A DNA stretch of 64,000 nucleotides from Streptomyces sp. CC228A. Lineage in GTDB: Bacteria; Actinomycetota; Actinomycetes; Streptomycetales; Streptomycetaceae. Below, piece after piece: positions 63,445-64,000 of this stretch (position 1 is its first letter; each line of letters starts with the position of its first letter). Below the pieces are notes generated by a model. It worked only from the letters and a program-made list of their open reading frames with translations, was not told the DNA's origin and made no database searches. Position numbers and translations under genes: made by a program. Where the stretch lies: the NCBI RefSeq assembly GCF_021390935.1, contig NZ_JAJPUI010000001.1:372001-436000 (forward strand), in the 5' to 3' direction.

Positions 63445-64000
63445 TCAGCGCGTCGGCGCGTCCGGTCCGATCCTGCTGCGGACCGCGGTCTGCACCTCGT
63501 CCTCCTCCGCCGGATCGCTGGCGAGGCGGCGCAGGCGCTCGGCGACGCGGAGGTCTCCCGTCTCGGCGTGCAGCGCGGCGACCTCCCGGGTGGTCTCTTC
63601 GCAGTCCCACAGGCATTCGACGGCGAAACCGGTCCGGAAGGAGGGGTCCGTCGCGGCGAGCGCGCGGGCGGTGCGGCCGCGCAGCTCCGAGGAGGCGGTC
63701 TCGCGGTAGACGTGGCGCAGCACGGGCGCCGCGCAGGCGATGCCGAGGCGCCCGGCGCCGTCGACGAGCGGGAAGAGGAGGCGGCGTCCGGCCCGTCGCC
63801 GCGGACGGCCCTGCGGAGGGCTCCCAGGACGAGAGGGGCGTCCTGGACGCCGCCGCGTGCGGCGAGCACGGCCCCGGCGGAACTGCCGAGGGCGTCGGGG
63901 CGGTGCACCCACCCGCGGGCGCGGTCGACGGCGTCTTCCCCGCACATCCGCTCGAAGGCGCTGACGGCGGCGTCGGCGACGAGGGGCGAGGTGCTGCTCG
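63445..64000 (-). CDS. HEAT-like repeat protein, C-terminal part (partial; frame broken once)
   Basis: The gene enters from beyond the right edge. Its first frame reads ADAAVSAFERMCGEDAVDRA and RPDALGSSAGAVLAARGGVQ; the second, to the stop at 63445, reads GRRLLFPLVDGAGRLGIACA, LRGRTARALAATDPSFRTGF and VAERLRRLASDPAEEDEVQT. One extra base near 63792-63794 joins them. The regularly spaced helix pairs look like HEAT or PBS-lyase-type repeats, probably a protein-binding scaffold. I cannot name a function. Confidence 0.55.
   Translation of the reverse strand, partial: EQHLAPRRRRRRQRLRADVRGRRRRPRPRVGAPPRRPRQFRRGRARRTRRRPGRPSRPGSPPQGRPRRRAGRRLLFPLVDGAGRLGIACAAPVLRHVYRETASSELRGRTARALAATDPSFRTGFAVECLWDCEETTREVAALHAETGDLRVAERLRRLASDPAEEDEVQTAVRSRIGPDAPTR

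Overview
The window is chromosomal DNA of a Streptomyces-type actinomycete. The support is very high G+C with G/C-biased third codon positions, open reading frames on nearly every strand, frequent GTG starts, a leaderless-type promoter, a conservon-type operon, tandem DasR-type operators in front of crr-ptsI, and an rRNA operon with no tRNA in its 16S-23S spacer. Nothing points to a plasmid, prophage, insertion sequence or CRISPR locus.

Layout, left to right. 1-5.9 kb: the end of one DMT exporter, a MocR/GntR-aminotransferase regulator divergent from a flavin-dependent oxidase-like gene, two more DMT exporters and an orphan Clp-N domain protein. 6-12.3 kb: a small unknown protein, PhzF-like isomerase, CPBP membrane protease, GCS2-type glutamate-cysteine ligase and two small conserved proteins, separated by repeat-rich spacers. 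12.5-27.1 kb: a conserved block read mainly leftward. It holds gcvP under a tandem glycine riboswitch, dinB, a MerR regulator, a bifunctional nuclease, ftsR, a GarA-like FHA protein, two DUF881 proteins around a small basic protein, a mannose-1-phosphate guanylyltransferase with a degenerate phosphomannomutase half, and a CDP-alcohol phosphatidyltransferase. 27.2-32.4 kb: an rrn operon on the minus strand. 32.8-35.4 kb: crr-ptsI, with two abutting dre sites. 35.4-42.7 kb: an unknown CxxC protein, acetoacetyl-CoA synthetase, GH31 glucosidase, Nudix hydrolase and VanX-like dipeptidase. 42.8-47.2 kb: a four-gene conservon (cvnA-D). 47.6-55.5 kb: a small membrane protein and a three-gene set resembling a MukBEF/MksBEF-type SMC complex without a JetD nuclease. 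55.6-58.3 kb: pxpA-pxpB-pxpC 5-oxoprolinase. 58.3-64 kb: SGNH hydrolase, two glycosyltransferases and the end of a HEAT-like protein.

Functional links: gcvP, GarA-like protein and ftsR tie glycine cleavage, central carbon flux and division control together, in an order similar to the gcvH-garA-Rv1828-Rv1829-Rv1830-gcvB region of Mycobacterium tuberculosis. crr-ptsI is the general PTS phosphorelay. The SMC-like trio is the least described system here and the best candidate for novelty.

A caution for users: at least nine genes (dinB, GH31, vanX-like, cvnA, mukB-like, pxpC, SGNH/glycosyltransferase, glycosyltransferase 2, HEAT-like) have reading-frame breaks. Nearly all are repaired by adding a single G or C, often in a run of four or five. 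This looks like systematic base loss in the assembly rather than nine pseudogenes, so coordinates of those genes are spans, not clean frames.
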